Below the pieces are notes generated by a model. That model saw only the letters and a list, made by a program, of their open reading frames with translations. It was not told where the DNA came from and did not search any database. A stretch of 50,099 bases of DNA from JAZDFP01 sp043801445 (lineage in GTDB: Bacteria; Planctomycetota; MHYJ01; JACQXL01). The position numbers were made by a program, and so were the translations under genes. The stretch covers positions 1 to 50,099 of the forward strand of contig JAZDMB010000042.1 in NCBI GenBank assembly GCA_043801445.1, in the 5' to 3' direction. How positions within the stretch are numbered: the first letter of the stretch is position 1; every line of letters begins with the position of its first letter. This document shows positions 40,803 through 48,118 of this stretch, piece by piece.

Positions 40803-41969
40803 TTACACCTTAACTGTTATTCTGCCTCTTACTCCTATCTTTTTAAATTCCTCCAGGCAGTTATTTGCTGCTAATTTAGTTACATCTTTTAGAACCGGGA
40901 CCAACGAACGCGTAGTTAATACCTGCGCCTGTTGTATGGTCACACCTTTTAGTTTAGCAATCAATTCAGCTGCCTTCGTCTTTTTATCAGGTGGAATTAA
41001 GGTAATAAATACGTTGCAATTAGCCTTTTCCGGTGAAACTGCTTTCATAATTTTCTGAGGTCCCGCAACCGGTTTAGCAATAGGTTCTGCTATTAGCTCT
41101 TCAATCGGTTCCGGAATAGGTTCTGGAATCGGCTCCGGAATCCCGATATCTTCTTGGGGCTTATCATCTATAAAAACCATATCCTCTTGAGAAATTTCAG
41201 GTTTTATCGCTTTATTTAACGCTTTACGATTCACAGGCACATCATCTGGAGATTCTTCAATCGGCTGAGGTTCCATCATTTCTCCGACGCCTTCACGTTC
41301 GTTGGAACTGACAATATCAGACATTTCTTCTGGAATACTCTCTGATTGCAAAGGCTGTATTTCTATTACATCAATCTCATTTATAGCCGCTGCTTTTGCA
41401 GGAGTCTTTCCATGAATATTCTTCACCGCAGAGAGCTTCCCGACAGAGTCTGTCGGGACGGGATGTGCCTGTACCGGCTTACTAACCTGACGAACTTCGC
41501 TACCCGTATCTATTTTAGAGATATCATCGCTAACCTTAACCGATGATGTTACCAGAGGGTTACCAATCCGCTTGAATACAAATGTCTCCGAACAATTGGG
41601 GCAGATAAAAGCATTACCGCTCCATTGGAAATCAACAAATTTAATCAATTCACCTGTAGAAGATTCGGCATAATTGGGAGCTTTACCCGGCCAAACAACG
41701 AAAGGAATTTTGGTCGGTAGCGTAGTGACTATCGTAAATTCAACACCCATCTTGGAAAGAAAAACCAGTCGTCCTTTTAGCATTTTAAGAGCATTGCTAT
41801 CAATCCCCTGCAAAAATACTATAGGCGCACTTTTCAGGATTTGTTCGGCCGGCTCTTTTTCTAATGAGAATACCTCGGTAAAATTTTGCATTATAGAAAC
41901 AAGATTGTGCTCATCTACTTTAGAAATTATTATGTTATAGACCGTTGATATTTGATTTAATTCTTTCAT
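40803..41969 (-). CDS. Protein with two L7/L12 C-terminal-like modules and a proline/glutamate linker
   Basis: The 388-residue protein has an N-terminal module at about 5-80 (ISKVDEHNLVSIMQNFTEVF, GRLVFLSKMGVEFTIV) and a C-terminal one at about 320-388 (IAKLKGVTIQQAQVLTTRS, EEFKKIGVRGRITVKV). Both have the beta-alpha-alpha-beta order of the ribosomal L7/L12 C-terminal domain. Between them is a Trp/Cys region with one CPNC knuckle (FICPNC) and a low-complexity stretch (PEPIPEPIPEPIEELIAEP). The L7/L12 call is inference from pattern only. A palindrome at 41439-41457 is in frame (HPVPTDSVGK). There is a good ribosome binding site (GGAG). Function is unknown. Confidence 0.5.
   Translation of the reverse strand: MKELNQISTVYNIIISKVDEHNLVSIMQNFTEVFSLEKEPAEQILKSAPIVFLQGIDSNALKMLKGRLVFLSKMGVEFTIVTTLPTKIPFVVWPGKAPNYAESSTGELIKFVDFQWSGNAFICPNCSETFVFKRIGNPLVTSSVKVSDDISKIDTGSEVRQVSKPVQAHPVPTDSVGKLSAVKNIHGKTPAKAAAINEIDVIEIQPLQSESIPEEMSDIVSSNEREGVGEMMEPQPIEESPDDVPVNRKALNKAIKPEISQEDMVFIDDKPQEDIGIPEPIPEPIPEPIEELIAEPIAKPVAGPQKIMKAVSPEKANCNVFITLIPPDKKTKAAELIAKLKGVTIQQAQVLTTRSLVPVLKDVTKLAANNCLEEFKKIGVRGRITVKV
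41439..41457. repeat. CCCGACA/TGTCGGG hairpin (family D) inside a gene
   Basis: It has the same 7-bp stem as 16870-16888, with a different 5-nt loop. It is translated in frame as PVPTDSVGK in the linker of the L7/L12-like protein. Confidence 0.7.
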
Positions 41970-42027
41970 AAATCATCTCCTTAATTTTGTTAAACGGATT
42001 AAACACCCGTACAGGCTCTTAATCACT

Positions 42028-43032
42028 TTACTTGTTATCTCCCAAATACCAATTTGCGGTTTCCCGCATCCCTTTTTCCAGAGACACTGATGTTTGGAAA
42101 CCGATATCCGTTTTAATCTTTTTAGTCTGACAAGTCCAGTAATCCTGACACAATTCTAATGCCTTTTGACTATTTATCATCGATGGTTTTAATCCCAGCA
42201 GGTAACAAAATCCTTCGTAAAAACCGGCTGCTTTTTGAATCATACCATCACTCAACCGCATAGTAACCGTATTATTATTAACTACCTTACTGATAATATC
42301 AATAATACTATTTATAGAATAACTATCTTTATTGGCAACAAAATATGTCTGTCCTAATGATCTGGACTCCTCTGCCGAAAGAATTATAGCATCAACCAAA
42401 TCTTTGACGTAAATTAAACTAATATGTTTCTTGAAATTAAACTGCGGCTTAATACCATAAGAAATAATCTCAAAGAAAAATAATAATCCGCTGTCCCGGG
42501 GTCCATAAACCACCGGCGGTCTGAGGATGGTTACAGGCAATGATTCCTTGTAATTGCTGACAACATTTTCCCCCTTAAGTTTACTTTTACCGTAATATGA
42601 AACAGGATGGCAGGGACTATCTTCGCTGATGCCCTTAGCATCATCAGCCGGTCCGGCCGCGGCAAGACTGCTCAGATGCAAAAACCGTTTCAGGTTTTTA
42701 TTCTTTGCATTATCAACTGCCTCTATAAAGTATTTGGTTGCCCAAAAATTGCCCTTATCATAAGCTTCAGGAGTGTACGCCTTGATTACTCCGGCAAGAT
42801 GATAGATATAATCAACCTCTTTCAGAACGTCATTTAATGCATTGTCGTTATAACAGGGGCTTGAAAGGTCTAACTTGACAAATCTAATATTTTTAAAGTA
42901 TGGAAGCGCTTCTAAATGTTTCAGGTTACTTGTTTTCCGGCAGATACAATAGACCTCATGTTTTTTCTCTAATAGTTTTTGGACTAAATGCCCGCCCACA
43001 AAACCGCTTGCACCGGTAACTAAGATTTTCAT
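42028..43032 (-). CDS. NAD-dependent epimerase/dehydratase (extended SDR)
   Basis: The 334-residue enzyme has an NAD-binding GASGFVGGHLV near residue 7, a Ser near residue 120 (LHLSSLAAAGP), and the catalytic YYGKSK motif. LRPPVVYGPRD and LIYVKDLVDAI follow the extended SDR pattern. It resembles dihydroflavonol reductase-like or 3-beta-HSD-like members, but substrate cannot be read from sequence. It stands apart from sugar genes. Confidence 0.88.
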   Translation of the reverse strand: MKILVTGASGFVGGHLVQKLLEKKHEVYCICRKTSNLKHLEALPYFKNIRFVKLDLSSPCYNDNALNDVLKEVDYIYHLAGVIKAYTPEAYDKGNFWATKYFIEAVDNAKNKNLKRFLHLSSLAAAGPADDAKGISEDSPCHPVSYYGKSKLKGENVVSNYKESLPVTILRPPVVYGPRDSGLLFFFEIISYGIKPQFNFKKHISLIYVKDLVDAIILSAEESRSLGQTYFVANKDSYSINSIIDIISKVVNNNTVTMRLSDGMIQKAAGFYEGFCYLLGLKPSMINSQKALELCQDYWTCQTKKIKTDIGFQTSVSLEKGMRETANWYLGDNK

Positions 43033-43110
43033 TAATAATAAATTGTAATAACTCTATCTCTAAAATCCTGTCAAGTAAAATGCAACCACAGACAATTACT
43101 ATAAGCTTCC

Positions 43111-43141
43111 CGCCCATACGGGCGAGGCTCGCCAAAGGCGG
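43111..43141. repeat. GC double-hairpin element (family B), intergenic
   Basis: CGCCCATACGGGCG followed by GGCTCGCCAAAGGCGG shares the two-hairpin design of 15659-15690. It lies between two codirectional minus-strand genes, 37 bp past the stop of the adenylate-kinase-like gene. Confidence 0.75.
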
Positions 43142-43177
43142 CAATGATGCTGCACCATTAGGAGTCGGTCCGGCTAA

Positions 43178-43813
43178 TTAAAACGAACCGGAGCGTTTCT
43201 TAAGACGGCTTAATATCCCGTAAACATCTTCCGCTGTGGTATTCTGCCTGATATTGACAGTCTCTATCCCTATTCCCCGAGAACGATAATAATCAATAAG
43301 CAATCCTGTTCTCCTGGTAAATATTTCCAGTTTATCTTTTATGGATTCCAAATCATCATCAATTCTGCCTGCCCTATCGCCGCCGGCATTGTTCCGGATG
43401 CGATGGAAAATAATTTCCGCCGCGCCTGAAAGATAAATTACCATCTCAATATCCAGAATAGAATCCACGTCATCTGCCTGACCGATATGGCGGGGCAAAC
43501 CGTTAAGAATAATTAAATCTTTATCGCTGACATCTTTCCGGCTGATGAATGAATCTATAATTTTCCTGGCAATATGAAAATCCTCGTTCTCCAGAAGCGC
43601 GCCCGTATCCAGAACTTTATTGATGAAGTCAATGTCCTTTTTGCTGAAATGAATGTCAGGTTTGGAATCGTTTGCTATTTTCCTGAGGTTCTCACCGAAA
43701 TCAAAATGGAAGCATCTTGCGCCTTTAAAACCGTTCTTTTCCAGAAGGTTACCGAGAGGTGTTTTTCCTGAACCGGTAGGACCAATAAGAAGAATTGCTC
43801 TGTAACGAGTCAT
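43178..43813 (-). CDS. Adenylate-kinase-like P-loop nucleoside monophosphate kinase
   Basis: The 211-residue protein has a P-loop GPTGSGKTPLGNLLEKN, an NMP-binding-like region and a GLPRHIGQADDVDSIL signature resembling the adenylate-kinase GFPR motif. A DRAGRIDDDLESIKDKLEIF region resembles the Arg-rich part before the last helix of adenylate kinase. The lid lacks obvious Cys residues. It is divergent from classical Adk, so it may be a paralogue with another substrate. It is the gene downstream of glnA, with a hairpin repeat in the gap. Confidence 0.75.
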   Translation of the reverse strand: MTRYRAILLIGPTGSGKTPLGNLLEKNGFKGARCFHFDFGENLRKIANDSKPDIHFSKKDIDFINKVLDTGALLENEDFHIARKIIDSFISRKDVSDKDLIILNGLPRHIGQADDVDSILDIEMVIYLSGAAEIIFHRIRNNAGGDRAGRIDDDLESIKDKLEIFTRRTGLLIDYYRSRGIGIETVNIRQNTTAEDVYGILSRLKKRSGSF

Positions 43814-43882
43814 ACAATCTGATACATCCTATGTCTGATGTTATATAGTATCTATTAGTCAAAAGTTCGCATAGAAAAGATA

Positions 43883-43930
43883 AAATCCCCCTATTTCCCC
43901 CTTTGTCAAAGGGGAATTAAGGGGGATTTA
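43883..43930. repeat. CCCCCT/AGGGGG hairpin repeat
   Basis: AAATCCCCCTATTTCCCCC on the left faces AAAGGGGAATTAAGGGGGATTT on the right, a nearly perfect 48-bp dyad. It is one of the repeats widespread in environmental bacteria. It lies between glnA and the kinase gene and could terminate or attenuate. Confidence 0.8.
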
Positions 43931-43958
43931 TAAGAACTTTCGGTTAATAACCACTATA

Positions 43959-45515
43959 TTATGAACAATGAATATATTCAGCCACCAATTCCCTGATTGC
44001 TTCTTTCTTACCGAATAATTTCTCGCTCAGATTTTTGTCATTGTAACTCTTGAGTTGTTTGACTAAGCCATCAATAGCAATGGGTGAAAAGACATTATCC
44101 TTTTCATAAATCTTGCGGTCTTTCAAAAGATTATCAGCCGATTCACAGCAGGAAACCGGTAATTGCATCAGGCTCTTCTGTATCTCTTTATGCTTGTCAG
44201 AGAAAATATTGACATCAACATATAATTTATCAGCCATCGTCAGCGCATTTTTCATCTCCAAGCCGTGCCGGGCAGCTACAGCCAAGCCAGCCAGTAACAG
44301 ATAAATATTAGCCGAACCATCAGGACCGCGGAATTCTACGGTCTGATATTTCACTAATTCCTGCATTTTACTTTTCTCTTTCCCGCCAGAGGCGGATCTG
44401 CCCCGCCGAGGCGGGTCTGCCTCCGGCACCGACGGATTGGCATCTTTAGCCATATTCTTTGTATTCAACCATCCTAATGGCACCCGAACTAATACAGAAC
44501 GGTTTCGGTCGCCCCAGCAAATATTGGTCGGGGCTTCCTGATGCGGTACCAATCTTAGATATGAAACTGGAATAGTATTACCAAATGCTGTCAAAGATTT
44601 AGCCAGACTCAGATAGCCTGCAATAATCTTTTTGGCTTCATCGCTCAATCTATCCGATTTAACCATTATATTATTATTGTTTTTGGTAAATCTGGTATGG
44701 ATATGAAGACCGCTGCCGGCGTGTCCGACCATTATCTTAGGCGCAAAAGTTATCGTTACCCCATACTTATTTCCAAGCATTCTCAGTATCCATTTAGCAA
44801 GAGTCACCTGGTCAGCCGCATCTTCTAAAGGCATCGGGAATAATTCTATCTCGTGCTGTTCCATATCCTGTTCTACGCCGGAAATATTACCCACCTCGGA
44901 ATGGCTGTATTTCATCTTACCGCCGGTCTGGGCAATCAATTGCATTGCCTCAATTCTAATATTCTCCCATTTGGAAAATGGCGCTGAGGTTTGATAGCCG
45001 CTTTGCGCCTTATTCGGATACAAATACTGTTTACCTGACAAAACATAATATTCTAATTCGCCCATTGCTTCAAAGGTCAATCCGGTGTGCTCCTTCAATA
45101 CCTTATGGGCTTTTCTAACGATGTTTTCAGGAGCGCTCGGTAAAGGAACTCCGTCACTGGTATAGTAAGAACAAAGAACATCTACAGACGGAATAGCAGA
45201 AAAAGGATTTATATAAGCAGTTTTATATCGGGGGATAACATATAAGTCGCTTGAACTCGCATCAATATAGGGGAATATACTTGAGCCATCCACCCTTTCG
45301 CCAGCCGAGAGTAACCTGTCTAATTGTGATTCATTTCTGATTAAGAAATTCAGGGTCTTTAACTTACCGTCGCCGCCTACATAACGGAAGTTGACCATCT
45401 CAATATTATTCTTCTCTATGAATTTAATCAGGTCTTTCTTGGTGAATTCTTCACGGCGTTTTCCCAGATAATGAGATATTGTATCCGGATTCATTGATGT
45501 CTGAGAATCTTTCAT
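43959..45515 (-). CDS. glnA: Glutamine synthetase type I
   Basis: The 518-residue protein makes glutamine from glutamate and ammonia. It has the N-terminal DGSSIF motif near residue 77, GELEYYVL (metal ligands), VEQDMEQHEIELFP, AGSGLHIH (His metal ligand), NRSVLVRVPLGW and VEFRGPDGSANIYL. Near residue 372 there is PSVPEADPPRRGRSASGG, an insertion of about 15 residues encoded by a GC palindrome (44383-44428), close to but not in the active site. The gene is 10 bp downstream of the GMP synthase gene, so they are cotranscribed. No GlnB or adenylyltransferase gene is nearby. Confidence 0.95.
   Translation of the reverse strand: MKDSQTSMNPDTISHYLGKRREEFTKKDLIKFIEKNNIEMVNFRYVGGDGKLKTLNFLIRNESQLDRLLSAGERVDGSSIFPYIDASSSDLYVIPRYKTAYINPFSAIPSVDVLCSYYTSDGVPLPSAPENIVRKAHKVLKEHTGLTFEAMGELEYYVLSGKQYLYPNKAQSGYQTSAPFSKWENIRIEAMQLIAQTGGKMKYSHSEVGNISGVEQDMEQHEIELFPMPLEDAADQVTLAKWILRMLGNKYGVTITFAPKIMVGHAGSGLHIHTRFTKNNNNIMVKSDRLSDEAKKIIAGYLSLAKSLTAFGNTIPVSYLRLVPHQEAPTNICWGDRNRSVLVRVPLGWLNTKNMAKDANPSVPEADPPRRGRSASGGKEKSKMQELVKYQTVEFRGPDGSANIYLLLAGLAVAARHGLEMKNALTMADKLYVDVNIFSDKHKEIQKSLMQLPVSCCESADNLLKDRKIYEKDNVFSPIAIDGLVKQLKSYNDKNLSEKLFGKKEAIRELVAEYIHCS
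44383..44428 (+). repeat. GC palindromic element in frame inside glnA
   Basis: CCGCCAGAGGCGGATCTGCC (44383-44402) is the reverse complement of the 3' half of the 57-bp element at 3144-3200, followed by CCGCCGAGGCGGG, a second palindrome. It is translated as PEADPPRRGRSASGG. Confidence 0.85.
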
Positions 45516-45525
45516 AACTTATTCT

Positions 45526-46458
45526 TTAGATGTACTCCACTGTAGCCGGAGGTTTTGGGGTCAGGTCATAGCAAACCCGGTTAACATCTGGTATCTGGAG
45601 TATTCTCTCGGTAATACGATGGAGTTTTTGCCAGGGTAGTTCGGTAACATCGGCTGTTCTGGCATCAGTAGAATTTATGCAACGCACGATAATAATCTGA
45701 CCGAATTCCCGTTTGTTATTACGGATGCCTGTAGCCCGGTCATTCATCAGGACGGCAAAATATTGGAAGGCACCTGTATTACTTAATTCCTCTTCCACAA
45801 TGGCAGTGGCTTTACGGACGGTCTCTAACTTTTGTTCGGTTATCTCACCAATAACACGGGTTGCCAGTGCCGGTCCGGGGAAAGGAATCCTCTGATGTAT
45901 TACCTCCGGCATACCTAAATGTTTGGCTACTTCACGCACCCCGTCCTTACGCAGTTCTTTTAATGGTTCAATAATTTTATAACCGTAACTCTTTTCCGTA
46001 TCAATTCCTATCTGGGTTAATATATTATGTTGTCGTTTGATGCCGGCAACGGTTTCTTCAATATCTGTCAGAATAGTTCCGTGGAATAGGAATTTAGCAT
46101 TAGATTTCTTTACCAGGTCGGAAAATACTTTTGCATAGAAAGTATCGGTAATTGCCTGACGCTTCTCTTCCGGGTCTGTTAACCCTTTAAGTGCGCCTAA
46201 AAACTCCTTCTTCGCATCAATCAATTCTACCTTAACACCCGTCTTCTTAAAAGTGTCCACTACTTTTTCCGGTTCGCCCTGCCGCATCAAACCGTTACTC
46301 ACAAAATAGGTCTTTAGTTGCTCTCCGATTGCCTTATGACCCAGCATGGTTACCACTGAACTATCCACTCCACCGGAGAGTGCATTAATCGCTATACCAT
46401 TACCCACAGTCTGTTTTATTTCTTTAACCTGTTCATCTACAAATTTCTTGTAATCCAT
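45526..46458 (-). CDS. guaA: GMP synthase ATP-pyrophosphatase subunit (no glutaminase domain)
   Basis: The 310-residue protein is the ATP-PPase half of GMP synthase. It has the PP-loop SGGVDSS at 28-34, a GTILTDIEETVAGIKRQHN stretch, RIPFPGPALATRVIGE, and the C-terminal dimerisation domain ending PPATVEYI. It adenylates XMP and aminates it to GMP. Bacterial GuaA usually carries an N-terminal glutamine amidotransferase of about 200 residues; here the protein starts at the PPase domain, as in archaeal two-subunit GMP synthase. The glutaminase subunit is not in the window, so it must be elsewhere or ammonia is used directly. AAAGGAG precedes the ATG. Confidence 0.93.
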   Translation of the reverse strand: MDYKKFVDEQVKEIKQTVGNGIAINALSGGVDSSVVTMLGHKAIGEQLKTYFVSNGLMRQGEPEKVVDTFKKTGVKVELIDAKKEFLGALKGLTDPEEKRQAITDTFYAKVFSDLVKKSNAKFLFHGTILTDIEETVAGIKRQHNILTQIGIDTEKSYGYKIIEPLKELRKDGVREVAKHLGMPEVIHQRIPFPGPALATRVIGEITEQKLETVRKATAIVEEELSNTGAFQYFAVLMNDRATGIRNNKREFGQIIIVRCINSTDARTADVTELPWQKLHRITERILQIPDVNRVCYDLTPKPPATVEYI

Positions 46459-46494
46459 ATTTTACTCCTTTCTTATTATTTTATTGTTTTATAA

Positions 46495-46523
46495 ATAATA
46501 CCCAAAACCCGATATAAAAGCAA
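46495..46523 (-). promoter_or_regulatory. Candidate promoter of the guaA-glnA unit
   Basis: On the minus strand TTGCTT (complement of 46518-46523) and TATTAT (complement of 46495-46500) are 17 bp apart, 37 bp before the guaA start. It is divergent to the gatD promoter. Confidence 0.45.
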
Positions 46524-46551
46524 GAAAAAGGTAATCAATAGCCGAAATCTT

Positions 46552-46579
46552 TTGACTTAGCGATGATTTAAGATATACT
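46552..46579 (+). promoter_or_regulatory. Candidate promoter of gatD
   Basis: TTGACT at 46552-46557 and TATACT at 46574-46579 are 16 bp apart. Transcription would then read through the MITE-like repeat unit (46585-46722) before the gatD start at 46731. Confidence 0.5.
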
Positions 46580-46584
46580 ATTTC

Positions 46585-46722
46585 AGGCTGTCTAAAAAGT
46601 TCCTTGCCGTCATACCTGCGAAAGCAGGTATCCAGATTTCTTACTGGATTCCCGCTTTCGCGGGAATGACAAGCGGGGCGGGAATGACATACGAGGTAAG
46701 AATAACACTTTTGGGACAACCT
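46585..46722. mobile_element. MITE-like unit with terminal inverted repeats and internal GC hairpins
   Basis: The ends AGGCTGTCTAAAAAG (46585-46599) and CTTTTGGGACAACCT (46708-46722) are inverted with 12 of 15 matches. Inside are CCTGCGAAAGCAGG and ATTCCCGCTTTCGCGGGAAT, a pair of hairpins like the CCCGCTTTCGCGGG repeats seen in many bacteria. There is no coding capacity, so it would need a transposase in trans. It occupies the leader of gatD. Confidence 0.65.
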
Positions 46723-46730
46723 GATTTATT

Positions 46731-48116
46731 ATGAGTACTGATATTTACAAAGGATATAACGGTAATGCCAAAGAAAAACTCATTGAGTTCAAAGTCAAGG
46801 TTTGGAGCGATGTGATTATCAACACGACCAAAGGCGAATTCAAAGGTATTATCCTGCCCCGCTCTGAAAGCGGTGATGCCGAACATATCGTTATCAAACT
46901 GCATTCCGGTTACAATACCGGCATTAATATTAATTCAATCACCTCTATACAAGAGGTCGGCTACAAAGAAGCGATTTACAAGATACCTGAGAAGACATTT
47001 CCGTATGACCCTAAGAAACATAATGTAACACTTCTGGGAACTGGCGGCACTATTGCTTCACGGCTTGATTATCGGACCGGTGCGGTTATTCCGGCATTTA
47101 CACCGGGTGAACTCTACGGCGCTGTGCCGGAACTGGCTGATATCTGTAATCTGAAAACTTTGAAACTATTCGGCGTATTCAGCGAGAATATGGGTCCTGA
47201 GCAGTATATTGCCACGGCTCAAGCCATCGGCAAAGAAATAAAAGAAGGTGTGGACGGTATTGTTATCGGTCACGGCACGGATACGATGCATCACACTGCT
47301 GCCATATTATCATTTATGGTGCAGGAAACACCCGTTCCGATTGTGATGGTTGGGTCACAACGTTCCAGCGACCGTCCTTCCAGCGATGCCGCACTCAACC
47401 TGATAAATGCGGTAACAACTGCGGCTAAAAGCGACATGGCTGAAATCGTGGTTAGTATGTTCGGACCTACCAGTGATAAATATTGCCTGCTTCACCGCGG
47501 AACCCGTGTCAGAAAGATGCACTCAAGTTATCGCAGCACCTTTAGAACCATAGGCGATGTGCCGATTGGTTTGGTATCCCCCACCGAATTCAAGTTCTTT
47601 ACTAATGATTATAAAAAGCGTAGGAAAGACCGTAATGTAAAAATAGACACTGCCTTCTGCGAAAAGGTCGCCATAGTCTATTATTATCCGAATATGAAGC
47701 CTGATATGATTGAATCATTGATTGATAACGGATATGAAGGCATTGTTATAGCCGGAACCGGATTAGGACATGTCAATAAACCGCTCTATGCACCGCTCAA
47801 AAAGGCGGTTGATAAAGGTATTACGGTGGTGATGACGGTCCAGACACTCTGGGGTTATGTTCAGATGTATGTCTATGATACGGGTAGAGACCTTTTGGAT
47901 ATCGGCATTATCCCCTGCGAGAATATGTTGCCTGAAGTTGCCTATATGAAACTATGCTGGGTATTGGGACACACTAAAGAACCAAAGAAGGCTAAAGAAA
48001 TGATGCTCACACCAATAGCGCGTGAGATAACCGAACGCGAACCACACGATGGTTATCTTATTCTCCAAGGCGGACTACCTGAGGTGAAGGAGTTCATATT
48101 AACTCATATGAAATGA
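46731..48116 (+). CDS. gatD: Glu-tRNA(Gln) amidotransferase subunit D (archaeal type)
   Basis: The 461-residue protein is the glutaminase/asparaginase-like subunit of GatDE, which makes Gln-tRNA(Gln) from Glu-tRNA(Gln). An N-terminal 90-residue domain (VWSDVIINTTKGEFKGIILP) precedes the asparaginase core with TGGTIAS at 104-110 (the first catalytic Thr) and GHGTDTM at 180-186 (second Thr and Asp). This N-terminal extension distinguishes it from ordinary L-asparaginase. Its partner gatE follows on the other strand. GatDE is classically archaeal, and bacteria normally use GatCAB, so its presence here is notable. Confidence 0.95.
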   Translation: MSTDIYKGYNGNAKEKLIEFKVKVWSDVIINTTKGEFKGIILPRSESGDAEHIVIKLHSGYNTGININSITSIQEVGYKEAIYKIPEKTFPYDPKKHNVTLLGTGGTIASRLDYRTGAVIPAFTPGELYGAVPELADICNLKTLKLFGVFSENMGPEQYIATAQAIGKEIKEGVDGIVIGHGTDTMHHTAAILSFMVQETPVPIVMVGSQRSSDRPSSDAALNLINAVTTAAKSDMAEIVVSMFGPTSDKYCLLHRGTRVRKMHSSYRSTFRTIGDVPIGLVSPTEFKFFTNDYKKRRKDRNVKIDTAFCEKVAIVYYYPNMKPDMIESLIDNGYEGIVIAGTGLGHVNKPLYAPLKKAVDKGITVVMTVQTLWGYVQMYVYDTGRDLLDIGIIPCENMLPEVAYMKLCWVLGHTKEPKKAKEMMLTPIAREITEREPHDGYLILQGGLPEVKEFILTHMK

Positions 48117-48118
48117 AC

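Noticed and set aside
43883..43930. Intrinsic terminator of glnA.
   Set aside because: The hairpin is strong but has no T tract and matches a dispersed repeat, so I report it as a repeat.
46489..46904. Two short minus-strand ORFs across the guaA-gatD gap.
   Set aside because: They translate the MITE-like repeat and the antisense of gatD (including RESGNP-type peptides usual for this repeat) and have no family signature.
46731..48116. Ordinary L-asparaginase.
   Set aside because: The 90-residue N-terminal domain before TGGTIAS, the length of 461 and the gatE neighbour indicate GatD.
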